DNA of 61,816 nucleotides, from contig DATJZV010000053.1 in the NCBI GenBank assembly GCA_035498715.1, forward strand, positions 1 to 61,816, given 5' to 3'. Under the pieces are notes generated by a model. It was not told the origin of the DNA, did not search any database, and was given only the letters and a program-made list of their open reading frames with translations. The stretch is from DASPSR01 sp035498715 (GTDB taxonomy: Bacteria; Nitrospirota; UBA9217). Positions within the stretch are counted from its first letter, which is position 1, and each line of letters opens with the position of its first letter. Positions 36,384 to 44,042 of the stretch are shown one piece after another. The position numbers and the translations under genes were made by a program.

Positions 36384-36748
36384 GGTGCTGTGCCTTCCGA
36401 CTTCAAGCTGTGAAGGACCGCCCTCTGGAGAATGGTCTCAACAGTTCTTAGAATTTTTTCGTAAGGGGCCGCAGAGAGTTCCTTCCGAACCACAAATACC
36501 ATGTCATAACCCGCTGTGTGACCTCTTAACACCCTCATGATGCAGTCCCTGATCTGGCGCTTCATCCGGTTTCTCTTGACCGCATTTACCAGCTTCTTGC
36601 TGACGGAAATTCCGACTCGGAAACTACTTGCTTTGTTTTTCGTGTAAAAAAGAGAAAGACCGTCAACTGACAGTCTTTTCCCTTTCATGGTCGAAACGAA
36701 CTCTGTGTTTTTCCGTAACCGCTCGCTTTTCCGATATGCGTACGGCAT
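36380..36748 (-). CDS. rnpA: Ribonuclease P protein component
   Basis: A 122-residue basic protein with the RNase P signature KRNRMKRQIRD and GISVSKKLVNAVKRN ahead of it. It binds the RNase P RNA and helps cut 5' leaders from tRNA precursors. It follows rpmH by 20 bases. Confidence 0.96.
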   Translation of the reverse strand: MPYAYRKSERLRKNTEFVSTMKGKRLSVDGLSLFYTKNKASSFRVGISVSKKLVNAVKRNRMKRQIRDCIMRVLRGHTAGYDMVFVVRKELSAAPYEKILRTVETILQRAVLHSLKSEGTAP

Positions 36749-36768
36749 CGTGTTTGCTCGCGCAGGAT

Positions 36769-36906
36769 TTAAACAGCGAGACGCTTTCTTCCCTTGGCCC
36801 TGCGACGGTTTATTGCCTTTCTGCCACCGGCGGTGCTCATTCGTTTCCTGAAGCCCTGAAGCCGCTTCTGCTTAAGATTGCTTTTTTGTGCTGTTGTCTC
36901 CGACAT
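36769..36906 (-). CDS. rpmH: Ribosomal protein bL34
   Basis: A 45-residue gene on the minus strand, start codon 36904-36906 and stop 36769-36771. The protein ends GRKAINRRRAKGRKRLAV, the L34 signature. The N-terminal MSETTAQKSNLKQKRL is divergent from the common MKRTYQPS form. It is the first gene of the operon driven by the promoter at 36966-36993. Confidence 0.95.
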   Translation of the reverse strand: MSETTAQKSNLKQKRLQGFRKRMSTAGGRKAINRRRAKGRKRLAV

Positions 36907-36965
36907 CGTACCTGCTCCTTCAATGAATTGCGTTGCTATAATGACGCATGAATTAGTAGAGGCGT

Positions 36966-36993
36966 ATTATAATCGAAACGATAAAGAAGTCAA
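36966..36993 (-). promoter_or_regulatory. Sigma-70-type promoter for rpmH operon
   Basis: On the minus strand TTGACT (36988-36993) and TATAAT (36966-36971) are separated by 16 bases. The start of rpmH lies about 60 bases downstream. This is a near-consensus housekeeping promoter. Confidence 0.75.
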
Positions 36994-37069
36994 GCAAAAA
37001 ACCTGCCATATCCGCCGCTTTGACTTTGAAAACCTTTTTTGGTAAAGTGCAGTAACCAGATGACATAAT

Positions 37070-37510
37070 ATGAAAAGAGGTGTTGACTATATCGGCGTGG
37101 GCGTGGGCGCGATCATCTTTGACGCGGAGGGCAGGGTCTTTCTCGCCAAACGCGGGTCTCATGCACAGAATGAAAGGAATCGTTGGGAATTCCCAGGCGG
37201 CGGTGTCGAATTCGGCGAGACGCTCGTGCATGCCCTCGTGCGCGAGATCGCGGAAGAATGCGGGTTCGAGATTGAAGTGCAGGAGCTTCTCGGCGTCGTT
37301 GATCATATCATACCGGACGAAGGGCAGCACTGGGTCGCACCCATGTTCATCTGCAGGGTGAAGAGCGGAACACCGCACATCTGTGAAGCGCACAAATGCG
37401 AAGAGATTGGCTGGTTTGTTATCGATGAAATACCTGAGGATAAGCTAACCATCGCATCGAGGAAGGGTCTTGAAATTCTAAAAAGAAAATATGTGCGCGT
37501 TAAGCCGTGA
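37070..37510 (+). CDS. Nudix hydrolase
   Basis: A 146-residue protein with a complete Nudix box, GGGVEFGETLVHALVREIAEECGFE. This family hydrolyses nucleoside diphosphate-linked substrates, including oxidised nucleotides and dNTPs; the substrate is not defined. It is divergent from rpmH, and its 3' end runs into the kinase-like gene. Confidence 0.9.
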   Translation: MKRGVDYIGVGVGAIIFDAEGRVFLAKRGSHAQNERNRWEFPGGGVEFGETLVHALVREIAEECGFEIEVQELLGVVDHIIPDEGQHWVAPMFICRVKSGTPHICEAHKCEEIGWFVIDEIPEDKLTIASRKGLEILKRKYVRVKP

Positions 37511-37535
37511 TGCGTTATGGCTTGATCCGGTCATT

Positions 37536-38213
37536 ATGAAAAATTTTTACACATACCCTGTTGATTCAATCCTTCTCCTCGGCCCGACCGGCGTCGGTAA
37601 GAGCCCGCTCGGTGATGCTATTGGGTGCCGGGGCCTGTTCGACAGAAAGTGCCATCATCTGGACTTCGGTGCTGAGCTACGTAGTGCCGTATCAGACTGG
37701 GAGCGATCTGCTGTTTATTCTGCTAAAGAGCTCGATTTCATTCACGGCGTTCTTGAGCGCGGCCTCCTTCTTGAAAACGAGCACTTCCCGCTCGCGGAGA
37801 AAATCATCTCTCTATTCCTAGACCGCGTTGGATTCTCGCACGGAAATGTGCTCGTATTGAATGGCATACCACGGCATGCTGGGCAGGCACAAGACGTCGC
37901 AACCATTGCTGATATTCATGCGCTTATTGTTTTGGATTGTTCTGCGGAAACTGTTTTTTGCCGCATCCGGGATAATGTGGGAGGTGACAGAATAGATCGG
38001 GTTGATGATAACAAAGAACTGATAGAGAAAAAACTTATGATCTTCCGGGAGAGGACCGCGCCGCTCATTGAGCATTACACGAGAAAAGGCAGTTTTGTCT
38101 ACCGCCTTGGAATATCCGGTATGACCACGACCGATCAAGCGTATCTGCAGTTGTTATCGCTTACCGCCGCTCACCCACCAATCACTCTTATCGCTGAACC
38201 ACCACAGCGATGA
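37536..38213 (+). CDS. Adenylate kinase-like P-loop protein
   Basis: The protein is 225 residues from ATG 37536 (an upstream ATG at 37491 is inside the Nudix gene). It has a P-loop LLGPTGVGKSPLGD, a nucleoside monophosphate-binding region, NGIPRHAGQAQD and a lid-like segment with the RDNVGGDRIDRVDD stretch, as in adenylate kinases. It is not the canonical Adk (sequence divergent). Its 3' end overlaps the convergent HD-domain gene by 60 bases. A phosphotransferase role on small nucleotides is likely. Confidence 0.72.
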   Translation: MKNFYTYPVDSILLLGPTGVGKSPLGDAIGCRGLFDRKCHHLDFGAELRSAVSDWERSAVYSAKELDFIHGVLERGLLLENEHFPLAEKIISLFLDRVGFSHGNVLVLNGIPRHAGQAQDVATIADIHALIVLDCSAETVFCRIRDNVGGDRIDRVDDNKELIEKKLMIFRERTAPLIEHYTRKGSFVYRLGISGMTTTDQAYLQLLSLTAAHPPITLIAEPPQR

Positions 38214-38729
38214 ATCCGTATCAAGTATCACTTTTGCGAGATCGCGGGCTTCGTCCGTTTGAAGCCGTTTGAGCGAGAACTCCATCCATTCGTCTGCGTA
38301 TTTGTTTCCTACGTCCTTGTATTCCTTGAGCGCCAGGATCATCTCCAGCTGGTCCGCATCGCGCGCCAATCGTGCTTCCTGGGTCTTTCCTTCGATAAAC
38401 TCCAGTATCAATTCCTGGATCTCGTTCCCAAAGGGTAAAGTCTGTGCAAGGTCTTCGATAGCTTTTTTCTCATTTGCCTCGACATATTTTTTGTTAACGT
38501 AGTTGAGGTCACCTGTCCTGGCTTCCGGCAGATCGTGGAATAGGCACATCTTGACTATCCGGTCGACGTTAACATTCTTTGCTAGTTTTCCGAGTGCATA
38601 TCCAATGTACGAAGTCCTGAAGATGTGCTCCGCCACCGACTCTGCGCCGGTGCCGAGGAATTGGAACCCGCTCCGGGGCGTTCGCTTCAGCATTCCCGCT
38701 TCGAATAAAAAATTTGCAATGTTCTTCAT
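38154..38729 (-). CDS. HD-domain phosphohydrolase, 5'-deoxynucleotidase/YfbR-like
   Basis: A 191-residue protein with the HD metal triad: H in AEHIFRTSYIG, HD in CLFHDLPEARTGD and a downstream Asp in LARDADQLEMILAL. This pattern fits YfbR/HDDC2 5'-nucleotidases. It likely hydrolyses deoxynucleoside monophosphates. It is convergent with and overlaps the adenylate-kinase-like gene. Confidence 0.88.
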   Translation of the reverse strand: MKNIANFLFEAGMLKRTPRSGFQFLGTGAESVAEHIFRTSYIGYALGKLAKNVNVDRIVKMCLFHDLPEARTGDLNYVNKKYVEANEKKAIEDLAQTLPFGNEIQELILEFIEGKTQEARLARDADQLEMILALKEYKDVGNKYADEWMEFSLKRLQTDEARDLAKVILDTDSSLWWFSDKSDWWVSGGKR

Positions 38730-39275
38730 GGCAGGGCTTTTATACCATGTTTTACTTTATCTGTAAATAAAATATCTTTTAGTGAGGTCACTCCGTTGTG
38801 GGTCTATGACTTTCTTCAAATGAGGTTAGTTGACTAAATTATATTGGGAAAATATTAAAAGAAGGACAAGAACGTGTCGATACAAATACGAACTCTTTGT
38901 TTTCCATAGTGTCTTGCCACCTGTTGTTTTTTGATCATACCGTACATGAGTCGCTAGTGAAATAATACTACGGGTCGTACAAATTGTTGAAGAAATTTAT
39001 TTTTTGATTTAAACAGAACCGTGCTGTTAAAAAGATTTTTGTTCCACAGGTTTCAATTGGTTTAATTACTATTATTATATATAAATAAAATTAGTAGTAG
39101 TAGTAGTAAGCAATGTGAATATGTTGAAAGTGAGAAGAAGGCCTTGAAAATGAAAACAAATGAATAATGGAAAAGATGTCGACTTGTTTGTGAGATGAAA
39201 CGATACGCGGTGTTGACAACTAGACGTGCCGAGTTTTACACATTTTGTTATGAGGCAGTTCACAGGGAGATGTTA
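38730..39275. other. AT-rich gene-free interval
   Basis: About 545 bases, strikingly AT-rich, include a short trinucleotide run of TAG/AGT units around 39090-39112 and long A/T tracts. I see no gene, no DnaA box of the TTATCCACA type, and no clear terminator. Confidence 0.5.
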
Positions 39276-39629
39276 TTATCCTGGAGGCCAGGAAAACCGC
39301 CTGCCGGAAAGAATGTGAAGGTGAATGTGGAATACAGTCTGGCCAGCCCCGGCGCCATTATTGATGACCATCCGGTATCCCTTCGAGTCCAGACCCACAT
39401 CGTTCGCGATTTTCTTTGCGGTCAAGAAAAGGTGCCCAATAAGATCTTTATCGGCTTCCGTCATGCTATGAATCTCGGGAATATGTTTTTTCGGAACTAC
39501 GAGGAGATGGACGGGCGCCTGTGGGTTCACATCTTCAAAGGCGGTCACGAGATTGTCTTCATACACGGTTTTTGAAGGCATCTTTTTCTCGATGATTTTG
39601 CAGAAAATACAGTTAGGCTCTAAACTCAC
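39276..39629 (-). CDS. HIT-family hydrolase (HinT-like)
   Basis: A 117-residue protein with CIFCKIIEKKMPSKTVYED and the histidine triad HIHLHIL. HinT-type enzymes hydrolyse adenosine phosphoramidates. It overlaps hisI by 4 bases and is cotranscribed leftward with it. Confidence 0.93.
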   Translation of the reverse strand: MSLEPNCIFCKIIEKKMPSKTVYEDNLVTAFEDVNPQAPVHLLVVPKKHIPEIHSMTEADKDLIGHLFLTAKKIANDVGLDSKGYRMVINNGAGAGQTVFHIHLHILSGRRFSWPPG

Positions 39630-39967
39630 TTTTTCCCCTTTTGGTTTCCCGAAAAACTTCTAAAGAAACAGCTGCGCTCGCCGGTGTGGCACGCAGGGCC
39701 GGTCTGCTCCACCTTGACGAGCAGCGTATCCTGGTCACAGTCATACAGGATATCCTGCACGCGCTGAATATTGCCGGACGTCTCGCCCTTTTGCCAGAAC
39801 TTTTGCCGTGAGCGGCTCCAGAACCACGTCAGGCCGCTATCCACGGTCCTCTTCAAAGACTCAGCGTTCATGTACGCCACCATCAAAACCTCACCGGTCT
39901 TCCAGTCCTGGATGACGGCGGGGATGAGGCCCTTTTCATCGTATTTCAAATTATCTGGAATCTGCAT
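39626..39967 (-). CDS. hisI: Phosphoribosyl-AMP cyclohydrolase
   Basis: A 113-residue protein from the MQIPDNLKYDEKG start; Met codons further upstream (for example 39976, 39997) are possible since no clear ribosome binding site is visible. Zinc-binding DCDQDTLLVKV and CHTGERSCF motifs identify HisI, the third step of histidine synthesis. It is not fused to HisE. No other his genes are nearby. Confidence 0.94.
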   Translation of the reverse strand: MQIPDNLKYDEKGLIPAVIQDWKTGEVLMVAYMNAESLKRTVDSGLTWFWSRSRQKFWQKGETSGNIQRVQDILYDCDQDTLLVKVEQTGPACHTGERSCFFRSFSGNQKGKK

Positions 39968-40131
39968 AGAGATCATTATTATCATAAACAGGAACAAATG
40001 TCCAGAGCACCATTAACAGCGGTAGTATTTCCTTAAAAGGTTGACACGACTCAGGACAAGTACTTCGCTCGACATGAGAGTCCCGCGAATGTTGAATATT
40101 TAACTACTGTTACGGGGCAAAGGGAAGGAAA

Positions 40132-40167
40132 ACAAAAAACCGGCCTCACGTTCTCACGAAGCCGGTT
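40132..40167 (-). terminator. Intrinsic terminator after dsrE-like gene
   Basis: On the minus strand GAACCGGC...GCCGGTT forms a stem (arms 40138-40144 and 40161-40167) followed by a T-rich run, complementary to the A-run near 40132-40139. It lies about 25 bases after the DsrE-like stop. Confidence 0.75.
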
Positions 40168-40189
40168 CTCTATCGAATCATAAGAGTAA

Positions 40190-40663
40190 TTATATAAACA
40201 AATTGATCTGAGCGTCAACAGCAGCATCCATCCACATTGCAGCCCCGCCGAACTCAACACCGTCTATGACGTCTTCCTGCTTAACGCCCATCACATCCAT
40301 AGTCATCTGGCAGGCAATGAGCTTTACACCGCTTTCCTTCGCGAGCTCGAGCAACTGACCTATGGTCGCAACGCCGTGCTTCTTGAACATGGATTTCATC
40401 ATGGCTGTTGCCATTGCCTCCATGCCGGGAAGCGAGCCGACGAGAGTCGGTATCGGTACAGGCATCGGCATTGCCGGATTTCCGATGGGCGATATCTTGA
40501 GTTTGTCAGCGTTGTCTTTTTTTATGATATCAAGCCCGAAGAATGTGAAAAAAATCGTTACATCCATATCCATAGCTGCCGCGGTGGTGGCTAGGATCAG
40601 CGGAGGATAGGCCATGTCCAGTGAGCCCTTGGATGCAATAATCGTCATTTTTTTTTGAGCCAT
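40190..40663 (-). CDS. DsrE/DsrF-like sulfur-relay family protein
   Basis: A 157-residue protein beginning KKMTIIASKGSLDMAYPPLI, with a fold typical of DsrE2-type proteins, and a Cys in LIACQMTMDVMG (about residue 117) at the usual active position. These proteins carry or sense sulfane sulfur. An AAGGAGG ribosome binding site is clear. It is the second gene after the TusA-like gene. Confidence 0.88.
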   Translation of the reverse strand: MAQKKMTIIASKGSLDMAYPPLILATTAAAMDMDVTIFFTFFGLDIIKKDNADKLKISPIGNPAMPMPVPIPTLVGSLPGMEAMATAMMKSMFKKHGVATIGQLLELAKESGVKLIACQMTMDVMGVKQEDVIDGVEFGGAAMWMDAAVDAQINLFI

Positions 40664-40675
40664 GAGTGTCCCTCC

Positions 40676-40918
40676 TTATGCGGTCTTTTTGATATAGAAT
40701 GTGAACGTTCCCGAGCCTTCCTCAACTTTTAAAATCTCGTTGCCTGTTCTCTTCGCCCAGGAAGCCATATCGTTCTTAGAACCAGGATCCGTGGTCTCCA
40801 CCTTAAGAACCTGATCTTTCGAGAGCGCCTCAACAGCTTTTTTCGTTTTTAAGATAGGCAACGGGCAGCTCATGCCTTTACAGTCTAAAATCTGATCTAC
40901 CTTGACATCTCCTGACAT
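40676..40918 (-). CDS. tusA: TusA-family sulfurtransferase
   Basis: An 80-residue protein with the CPxP-type motif: LDCKGMSCPLPILKTKKA (Cys about 18 is the carrier). It probably passes sulfur to DsrE-like partners or tRNA thiolation, and the DsrE-like gene follows by 12 bases. The pair lies just left of dnaA and is divergently transcribed. Confidence 0.93.
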   Translation of the reverse strand: MSGDVKVDQILDCKGMSCPLPILKTKKAVEALSKDQVLKVETTDPGSKNDMASWAKRTGNEILKVEEGSGTFTFYIKKTA

Positions 40919-40976
40919 CGTTCGGTCACCTCCATTTGTATTGTTGCTAAAAAGAATACAGAAACAAGTGTTTTAT

Positions 40977-41004
40977 TGTATAACAAGTACAGTTGCGAAG
41001 TCAA
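40977..41004 (-). promoter_or_regulatory. Sigma-70-type promoter for tusA-dsrE
   Basis: On the minus strand TTGACT (40999-41004), 16-base spacer, TATACA (40977-40982). It is about 60 bases from the tusA start. Confidence 0.65.
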
Positions 41005-41293
41005 GCAATTTTTTATATGTTGATTATTTTAGCCTTTGTTTTTTAATTTATTCTATGAATTGAGATTAATTCAGAGCAATGGCCGGGATAAAAAATAAAA
41101 GGCCTTGCCAGAACGATTGTGTTCTGGTATAGTCAATCCTCGTCAGTTCTAGGTGAATTCATAATTTTGCAAAAGACATGCTAAGTACAATCCTCCAGGA
41201 ACAAACAAAATCCAGCAAAAATAGGGTTAGGAAAAGCGGATAATAAGCCTCCGAGCGAACGCGTAACACTATAAAAACAAAAGCAAAAATTGG

Positions 41294-41313
41294 CTATCCA
41301 CACCTGTGGATAA
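41294..41313. promoter_or_regulatory. Paired DnaA boxes
   Basis: CTATCCACA (41294-41302) and TGTGGATAA (41305-41313) face each other 2 bases apart. The second is a perfect reverse DnaA box (consensus TTATCCACA); the first differs at one base. They lie about 40-55 bases upstream of the dnaA start and may serve both origin function and dnaA autoregulation. Confidence 0.85.
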
Positions 41314-41350
41314 GCATGTTTGTAACCGGAGGCTTTTTTCGGGGTTTTAT

Positions 41351-42679
41351 ATGGATCAGGAACGGGTCTGGGAAGAGATACTTTTACTCATAGAAAATCG
41401 AATGTCTAAGCAGGGTTACGATACCTGGTTCAGCCAATCCAAGCTCCAGTCTTTTGATGGCAGCAAGTTGGTGATCGAAGTGCCCAGTAAATTTCATCGG
41501 GACTGGATAAAAGAGCATCACTGGGGAACGCTAACCGATGTTATCAGGGAAGTAGCCAAGCGAAACGATGTCGAAATAGAGTTCTTCGTACAACCCCAGC
41601 AGACGAAAAAGACGAACCGCCAGGTCAAAGAAGAAAAAAAAGAAGGGCGCGAAGAGAAAATCGGCCTGTTTGAGAAGAAGTATACCTTCAGTACTTTTGT
41701 TGTCGGTCCGAGCAACCAGTTCGCACACGCAGCAGCCAAGGCCGTTGCCGATGCTCCCGGCAGGGCGTACAATCCACTTTTCATCTACAGCGGCGTAGGA
41801 CTGGGCAAGACCCATCTGGTAAACGCCATCGGTCACCACGTGCAAGGCAAATCACCGCGCATGAAAGTGGCCTATCTGTCGTCCGAACAGTTTACGAACG
41901 AGCTGATTAATCGAATGAGCCACCAGCGGATGGAAGAGTTCCGGCAAAAGTACAGGAACATGGATATCCTGCTCATCGACGACATCCAGTTCATCGCCGG
42001 CAAGGAGCGGACGCAGGAAGAGTTCTTCCACACCTTCAACACCCTCTATGAAGCACAGAAACAGATTGTTCTGACAAGCGATCGCCAGCCAAAGGAGATT
42101 CCGGACATTGAGGAGCGGCTCCGCTCGAGGTTCGAGTCCGGGCTGATTTCAGATATACAACCACCCGACCTCGAGACGAGAATTGCTATCCTCAAGAAAA
42201 AGGCCGACTTTTGGGGAATCCGCCTTCCGGATGACGTGGCCGAGTTCCTCGCCTCAATGATGAAAAACAACATTCGGGAGCTCGAAGGGGGGCTAGTAAA
42301 GCTCGGGGCTGTTTCATCTCTTACAAACACCGAGATAACGCAGGAGCTGGCCAAGAATGAACTTAAATATCTTCTCGACAGCAGGGATAGGGTTATAACC
42401 AAGGAACTCGTGCAGAAGATCGTTGCCGAGTCGTTCGGAGTCAAAATTTCCGACTTAAAGTCCAAGCGGCGGACCAAGGCTGTGGTCCTCCCGCGGCAAG
42501 TGGCCATGTATCTCTGCAGAAATCTGGCAGGACTGTCGCTCCCGGAAACAGGCAACTTCTTCGGTGGAAAGGACCACAGTACAGTGATTCATGCCTGTAA
42601 AGTTATCGAGGAAAAGAAAGAAAAAGACACTGAACTCCGAGCCAGGATTGAGATGTTGATTAAGCAATTAAGGTATTGA
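41351..42679 (+). CDS. dnaA: Chromosomal replication initiator DnaA
   Basis: From ATG 41351 (MDQERVWEEILLLIE) the protein is 442 residues. It has an N-terminal DnaB/DiaA contact domain and an AAA+ domain (Walker A YSGVGLGKTHLVNAIG, Walker B ILLIDDIQF). A C-terminal DnaA box-binding domain carries the signature GGKDHSTVIHACK. It starts replication at the adjacent origin. An upstream GTG at 41306 lies within the DnaA box and would add 15 unlikely residues. Confidence 0.97.
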   Translation: MDQERVWEEILLLIENRMSKQGYDTWFSQSKLQSFDGSKLVIEVPSKFHRDWIKEHHWGTLTDVIREVAKRNDVEIEFFVQPQQTKKTNRQVKEEKKEGREEKIGLFEKKYTFSTFVVGPSNQFAHAAAKAVADAPGRAYNPLFIYSGVGLGKTHLVNAIGHHVQGKSPRMKVAYLSSEQFTNELINRMSHQRMEEFRQKYRNMDILLIDDIQFIAGKERTQEEFFHTFNTLYEAQKQIVLTSDRQPKEIPDIEERLRSRFESGLISDIQPPDLETRIAILKKKADFWGIRLPDDVAEFLASMMKNNIRELEGGLVKLGAVSSLTNTEITQELAKNELKYLLDSRDRVITKELVQKIVAESFGVKISDLKSKRRTKAVVLPRQVAMYLCRNLAGLSLPETGNFFGGKDHSTVIHACKVIEEKKEKDTELRARIEMLIKQLRY

Positions 42680-42764
42680 TAATAAAAGGCAAAACAGCAA
42701 AAAAATATATTGCTATTTGGCAGGGATTCTGATACTATTCTGGATGCAACAGGAGGCTTCCCTG

Positions 42765-43880
42765 ATGAAACTGAAAATCAAGAAAGAAGAAATCCTGAAG
42801 GGTCTGCAAAGAATTCAGGGCGTCGTGGAAAAGAAAAACACCATGCCCATCCTCTCGAACATGCTTCTCTCGGCCGACGGAAACGGAGTGGAAATCGTCG
42901 CAACGGACCTGGAGATCGGACTGCGCGGACGGTATGCTGCGGATGTGGAAAAACCAGGAGCCGTCACGGTATCCGCAAAAAAGATGTATGAGATCGTCCG
43001 TGAGCTGCCTGCCGAAGATATCCAGATCAAGGTTGAAGACGGCAACTGGGTCAAGATCAAGTCCGGCCATTCGCAGTTCAAGCTCGTGGCTCTTCCCAAG
43101 GACGAGTATCCGGCGCTTCCTGATGTGGCAGAAGAGGGCATGATCGCCATCGAAGGCGAGACGCTCCGAGAGATGATTAAAAAGACGCTCTATGCTGTCG
43201 GCGAGAACGATGCGCGCTATGTGCTGAACGGGCTGTTCGTCCACATGACCCAGGCAAAGAACGGCCTCAATATCCGCATGGTCGGCACCGACGGCCACCG
43301 GCTTTCCATGATCGACCGTGTGGTGGACGCGAAGCATAAGGAAGAGAGCATGATCGTCCCCAAGAAGGCGATGATGGAGCTTCGGAGACTTCTCGAGGAA
43401 GATTCGCCTCAAGCAGAACTGCGGCTTGGCTTCAGCAAGAACCACGCCCTGTTCAAGCGCGATGGCCTGGTTATGGTGTCGAAGCTCATCGATGGCAACT
43501 ATCCAAACTATCTCCAGGTAGTACCTGCGAAGAGCACGAAAAAAGTCGTGGTCGAAAAAGATATGCTCACCCACGCCGTAAAGCGCGTGTCGATCCTGTC
43601 CAAGGAAAAGACGAACGCGGTGAAGCTGCAACTTGAAAAGGACACACTCATTCTCTCGACGAACAACCCGGAAGTTGGAGAGGCGAGCGAAGAGTTATCG
43701 GTTGATTACAAAGAAGAAGGTATTACCATCGGGTTCAACTCCCGCTACCTCATGGACGTGCTCATGGCTATGGACCGACAGAACATCACGCTGGAGCTGA
43801 ATGACCCGCTTAGTCCGTGCCTGATCAAAGAAGAGGGCGATGAAAATTACAAGTGTGTTGTCATGCCCATGCGTGTGTAA
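42765..43880 (+). CDS. dnaN: DNA polymerase III beta sliding clamp
   Basis: From ATG 42765 (AGGAGG at 42751-42756) the protein is 371 residues. It starts MKLKIKKEEILKGLQ and has three clamp domains, ending with CLIKEEGDENYKCVVMPMRV. It encircles DNA and tethers polymerase. The order dnaA-dnaN-gyrB-gyrA is typical of origin regions. Confidence 0.97.
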   Translation: MKLKIKKEEILKGLQRIQGVVEKKNTMPILSNMLLSADGNGVEIVATDLEIGLRGRYAADVEKPGAVTVSAKKMYEIVRELPAEDIQIKVEDGNWVKIKSGHSQFKLVALPKDEYPALPDVAEEGMIAIEGETLREMIKKTLYAVGENDARYVLNGLFVHMTQAKNGLNIRMVGTDGHRLSMIDRVVDAKHKEESMIVPKKAMMELRRLLEEDSPQAELRLGFSKNHALFKRDGLVMVSKLIDGNYPNYLQVVPAKSTKKVVVEKDMLTHAVKRVSILSKEKTNAVKLQLEKDTLILSTNNPEVGEASEELSVDYKEEGITIGFNSRYLMDVLMAMDRQNITLELNDPLSPCLIKEEGDENYKCVVMPMRV

Positions 43881-44042
43881 TGACTAAATTCCAAGATCCA
43901 ATAATTTAAGAAAAAAAGAGACTGAAAAGTGTTGTTTGGAATATTGGAAATCATTTGGTGTTTGGTTTCTGTAATTTGAAATTTGCTTTGGTGCTGAGGG
44001 ATTGATCCGGTACGGACAAATCCCTCTTTTTGCGAGGAGTGG

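Larger units (their letters stand above)
40919..41350. other. oriC: Probable chromosomal replication origin region
   Basis: The 430 bases between tusA (leftward) and dnaA (rightward) hold no gene. They are AT-rich near 41010-41090 and contain an inverted repeat CCAGAAC/GTTCTGG (41108-41127). Paired DnaA boxes lie close to dnaA. A possible weak box AGCGGATAA is at 41235-41243. Strand polarity of genes switches here. Confidence 0.65.
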
